64,000 nucleotides of DNA, taken from the NCBI GenBank assembly GCA_035459025.1, contig DATHYT010000029.1:72703-136702 (forward strand), in the 5' to 3' direction. Shown piece by piece: positions 61,568 through 64,000 of the stretch (the stretch's first letter is position 1; the number at the start of each line of letters is the position of its first letter). A program made the position numbers and the translations under genes. The notes below the pieces were generated by a model. The model was not told the DNA's origin and did no database searches. It saw only the letters and a list, made by a program, of their open reading frames with translations. This stretch comes from JAABQT01 sp035459025 (GTDB lineage Bacteria > Pseudomonadota > Gammaproteobacteria > Burkholderiales > SG8-39).

Positions 61568-61573
61568 ATTCTA
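61568..61573 (-). promoter_or_regulatory. -10-like TAGAAT before the FAD monooxygenase GTG
   Basis: Minus strand TAGAAT overlapping the TRAP permease stop region and ending 6 nt before the GTG at 61561; leaderless arrangement. Confidence 0.45.
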
Positions 61574-63457
61574 TCGCCGGCGCCGCAACGCGATCTCGCG
61601 GCCGATCAGCCCGAGCCCGGCGAGCATCCCGGCCACGTCGGTGTAGATCGCGCCGGGGAACGCGCCCGCCGGGATGAGCGCCATCAGCCCCGAAACCGCG
61701 AAGGCGACGCGCCAGGGCGCGGCGAGCGGGCGCAGGAAGTAGCCGGTGACCGCGATCGACGCGAGCCACACGCCGGCCATCGCAGTCGCCGCCGCGAGCG
61801 CCACTGCCCAGGGCGCCCCCTGCAGCAGGAGCTGCGGCGAGAGCACGAACAGGAACGGCACCACGAATGCCGTCCAGCCGAACGCGACCGCCGACCAGCC
61901 GGTGCGCATCGGGTCCGCGCCCGCGATGCCCGCGGCGGCAAAGGACGCGATCGCCACCGGCGGCGTGATCATCGACATCATGCCGAAGTACATCACGTAC
62001 AGGTGCGCCGCGATCGGCGAGATGCCGACTTTGACGAGCGCCGGCGCGACGAGCGCGGCGAGCAGCACGTACACGCCGACCGTCGGCAGGCCCATGCCGA
62101 GCACGATGCACACGAGCGCCGTCAGGACGAGCAGCAGCGCGAGGCTCCCCTCGCCGATCTGCACCAGCGCCTGTGTCAGGTTGAAGCCCAGGCCGCTGAT
62201 GCCGAGCACGCCGATCACGATGCCCGCGGCCACGCACACCAGCACGATGTCGAGCACCGCGTATCCCGCCGCCGGCACCGCGCGCAGGAACTCGCGCCAG
62301 CGCGGCCGCTCGCCGCGATAGCCCAGGGCGAGCGCGAGCGGCATGAGCAGCACTCCGCCGGCGAGCGCGGAGAGCTGCGGCGTCTGGTTGAAGCCGAACA
62401 GGGCGACGAGCAGCACGGCGAACGGCAGCAGGAAGTACAGGCCCGGCAGCACCGCGCGCGCGGGCGGCAGCGCGGCGCGCTCGAGCGGCGCGATGCCGAG
62501 CCGCGCGGCGTCGAGGTCAGCCTGAACGAACAGCGCCACGTAGTACAGGATCGCGGGCAGCAGCGCCGCGAGCACCACCTCGGCGTAGGAGATCTGCAGG
62601 AACTCGGCCATCAGGAATGCCGACGCGCCCATGATCGGCGGCATGAGCTGCCCGCCGGTGGAGGCCACCGCCTCGATGGCGCCCGCCTTGTGCGCCGGGT
62701 AGCCGCTTTTCTTGATCAGCGGGATGGTGATCACGCCGGTGGCGACGACGTTGGCGACCGCGCTCCCCGACACCGAGCCGAACAGCGCCGAGCCAACCAC
62801 CGCCATCTTCGCCGGGCCGCCGCGGAAGCGCCCCATGCTGAGCATGGCGATGTCGGTGAAGAAGCGCCCGCCGCGGCTCGCGTTGAGCAGCTCGCCGAAC
62901 AGCAGGAACGCGATCACGATGGTGCAGGCCACCGCGAGCGGCAGCCCGAGCATGCCGTTCACGTCGAGCGCGAGGTAGGCCGAGAGCTTCTGCCAGTCGG
63001 TGGCCCGCGCCGCGAGCGGACCCGGCAGCGCGTCGCCCCACAGCGCGTAGGCGATGAACACGGCGCAGATCACCGGCAGCGTCCAGCCGGTCGAGCGGCG
63101 CAGCGCCTCCAGCGCCAGCACGATGGCGACGGCGCCCGCGATCACGCCGCCCCGGGGCCGCAGCAGGATCAGGTCGACGAGCGCCTGGTACTGCCAGGTC
63201 AGGTAGGCGACTGCGGCCAAGCCCGCCAGCGCGGCGAGCGCGTCGTACCAGGGCACGGCGCCGCGCGCCGCCTTGCGGCGCGCGGGCAGCGCGAGGAACG
63301 CGAGCGGCAGCGCGAGCCCCAGCATCGCGGCGTAGAACTGCGCCGGATAGATGTCCAGGCGCAGCCAAAGCGGCAGGTCGAGCGCCCACGCGATCGAGGC
63401 CAGCGTGAGCGCCGTGGCGAGCGCGCCGCGCAGCGCGCCCGCGACAGACTGGTTCAC
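61571..63457 (-). CDS. TRAP transporter fused permease (second TAXI system)
   Basis: A 628-aa DctQ-DctM fusion permease. I chose the GTG at 63457 (MNQSVAGALRG), which overlaps the receptor stop as GTGA. Motifs: GSALFGSVSGSAVANVVATG, EAVASTGGQLMPPIMGASAF, GMGLPTVGVYVLLAAL and SMITPPVAIASFAAAG. It differs from the first TRAP permease in the N-terminal half, so the two systems probably take up different acids. Gene order is receptor then permease, as in the first system, but without the hairpin. Confidence 0.93.
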   Translation of the reverse strand: MNQSVAGALRGALATALTLASIAWALDLPLWLRLDIYPAQFYAAMLGLALPLAFLALPARRKAARGAVPWYDALAALAGLAAVAYLTWQYQALVDLILLRPRGGVIAGAVAIVLALEALRRSTGWTLPVICAVFIAYALWGDALPGPLAARATDWQKLSAYLALDVNGMLGLPLAVACTIVIAFLLFGELLNASRGGRFFTDIAMLSMGRFRGGPAKMAVVGSALFGSVSGSAVANVVATGVITIPLIKKSGYPAHKAGAIEAVASTGGQLMPPIMGASAFLMAEFLQISYAEVVLAALLPAILYYVALFVQADLDAARLGIAPLERAALPPARAVLPGLYFLLPFAVLLVALFGFNQTPQLSALAGGVLLMPLALALGYRGERPRWREFLRAVPAAGYAVLDIVLVCVAAGIVIGVLGISGLGFNLTQALVQIGEGSLALLLVLTALVCIVLGMGLPTVGVYVLLAALVAPALVKVGISPIAAHLYVMYFGMMSMITPPVAIASFAAAGIAGADPMRTGWSAVAFGWTAFVVPFLFVLSPQLLLQGAPWAVALAAATAMAGVWLASIAVTGYFLRPLAAPWRVAFAVSGLMALIPAGAFPGAIYTDVAGMLAGLGLIGREIALRRRR

Positions 63458-64000
63458 TTCGGCGGCCAGGCCCCTTGCTCGGTGTAGAAGCGCACGGCGC
63501 CCGGATGCCACTGGATCGGGCCCAGCGCCGTCGCCATGCGCCCGGGGTCGAACAGGTTCATCGCGCCGAACACCTCGGCCATCACCTTCTTGTGCCCGTG
63601 CATGGACTTCACCATGCGGTAGACGACTTCGTCCGGGGTCTTGGTGCTCGCCACCAGCACGCCGTCATAGGCGAGCGCGTGGATCGGCTCGAGCACGCCG
63701 ACGTTGCGCGGGCTCGGCTTTTCCGCCCGCAGATAGGCGGGGGGAAAGAACTTCTGCACCCTGGCGAGGTTCTCCGGCGTGTTCGCCACGTCGAGCGCGC
63801 GGATGCCGCCGACCGAGGCGTTGGCCTCCTCCACCTTGGCCGCGCCCAGCGCAAAGAAGAAGGCGTCGGCCTTGCCCGAGATGAAGGCCTCGGCGCCGCC
63901 CACGACGTTTGGCACGTTGACGGGCTGCGTGTCGGCGCGCGTCAGCCCGCCGGTGGCAAGCAGCGCGTCGAGCAGCGGCGGCACGGTCTTCTGGCTGCTG
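63454..64000 (-). CDS. TAXI-family TRAP solute-binding protein (5' end beyond window)
   Basis: The C-terminal 181 residues and stop of a TAXI receptor, running off the right edge (reading frame open to base 64000: SSQKTVPPLLDALLA). NVVGGAEAFISGKADAFFFA and IHALAYDGVLVASTKTPDEV match TAXI receptors, and the protein ends WHPGAVRFYTEQGAWPPK. It is directly coupled to the fused permease, its membrane partner. Confidence 0.9.
   Translation of the reverse strand, partial: SSQKTVPPLLDALLATGGLTRADTQPVNVPNVVGGAEAFISGKADAFFFALGAAKVEEANASVGGIRALDVANTPENLARVQKFFPPAYLRAEKPSPRNVGVLEPIHALAYDGVLVASTKTPDEVVYRMVKSMHGHKKVMAEVFGAMNLFDPGRMATALGPIQWHPGAVRFYTEQGAWPPK

Overview
The window looks like chromosome from a GC-rich betaproteobacterium (Burkholderiales/Nitrosomonadales-like). 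Evidence: a complete division/cell-wall (dcw) cluster followed by lpxC, DciA and secA in Gram-negative order, a MurE with the meso-diaminopimelate DNPR motif, and an accessory half rich in Bug- and TAXI-type solute receptors, CaiB-type CoA-transferases and VOC/FAH enzymes, as is common in that group. I see no rRNA, tRNA, CRISPR array or transposase.

Layout. (1) 1-24030, nearly all minus strand: reading from the mraZ promoter near 24000 downward, mraZ-rsmH-ftsL-ftsI-murE-murF-mraY-murD-ftsW-murG-murC-murB-ddl-ftsQ-ftsA-ftsZ, then lpxC and a 61-aa membrane protein. Next come the plus-strand dciA (DUF721), and on the minus strand an M23 peptidase, secA and argJ (last codon(s) off the edge). Most dcw genes overlap or abut (ATGA junctions), so the cluster can be read as one transcription unit, headed by a good sigma70-type promoter overlaid by 10-bp-phased MraZ operator repeats. 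(2) 24060-31498: catabolic genes: an LDH2-family dehydrogenase, a two-subunit 3-oxoacid CoA-transferase, an orphan Bug receptor, a beta-hydroxyacid dehydrogenase, an M24-fold protein lacking one metal ligand, and a sugar-acid dehydratase of the IlvD/Edd family. (3) 31410-33690: a 2.1-kb segment bracketed by two 89-bp direct copies of the dehydratase 3' end. It holds two minus-strand units, one a small Cys-containing membrane protein and the other GerW/YtfJ-like + DUF2953 + an 89-aa protein. Each has a TTGA-N6-TCAA (FNR/CRP-type) site exactly 86 nt before its start codon. This is the strongest candidate for an undescribed system. (4) 33704-44273: a lipoprotein and a START-like protein, an epimerase, an HpaI-type aldolase coupled to a D-2-hydroxyacid dehydrogenase, a TAXI receptor with its fused TRAP permease, a VOC protein, and a FAH-type hydratase coupled to a CaiB-type CoA-transferase. 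(5) 44296-51000: a strong convergent terminator, an orphan DGQHR (DndB-like) protein, a decayed DUF1223 gene, an LLM flavin oxidoreductase, an ankyrin protein and a large FAD/Fe-S dehydrogenase. (6) 50549-64000: LemA with two tandem M48 peptidases, an MFS-like transporter, an aldo/keto reductase, an amidase coupled to an FAD reductase/dehydrogenase, an FAD monooxygenase, and a second TAXI-TRAP system running off the right edge.

A recurring regulatory theme is visible. Many accessory genes start only 5-7 nt after a -10-like hexamer (TAGAAT, TACAAT, TACTAT and similar) with no Shine-Dalgarno sequence, suggesting leaderless transcripts. Several divergent gene pairs have back-to-back overlapping -10 elements in the short space between them. 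Functions of the catabolic genes are family-level inferences; exact substrates cannot be read from sequence.
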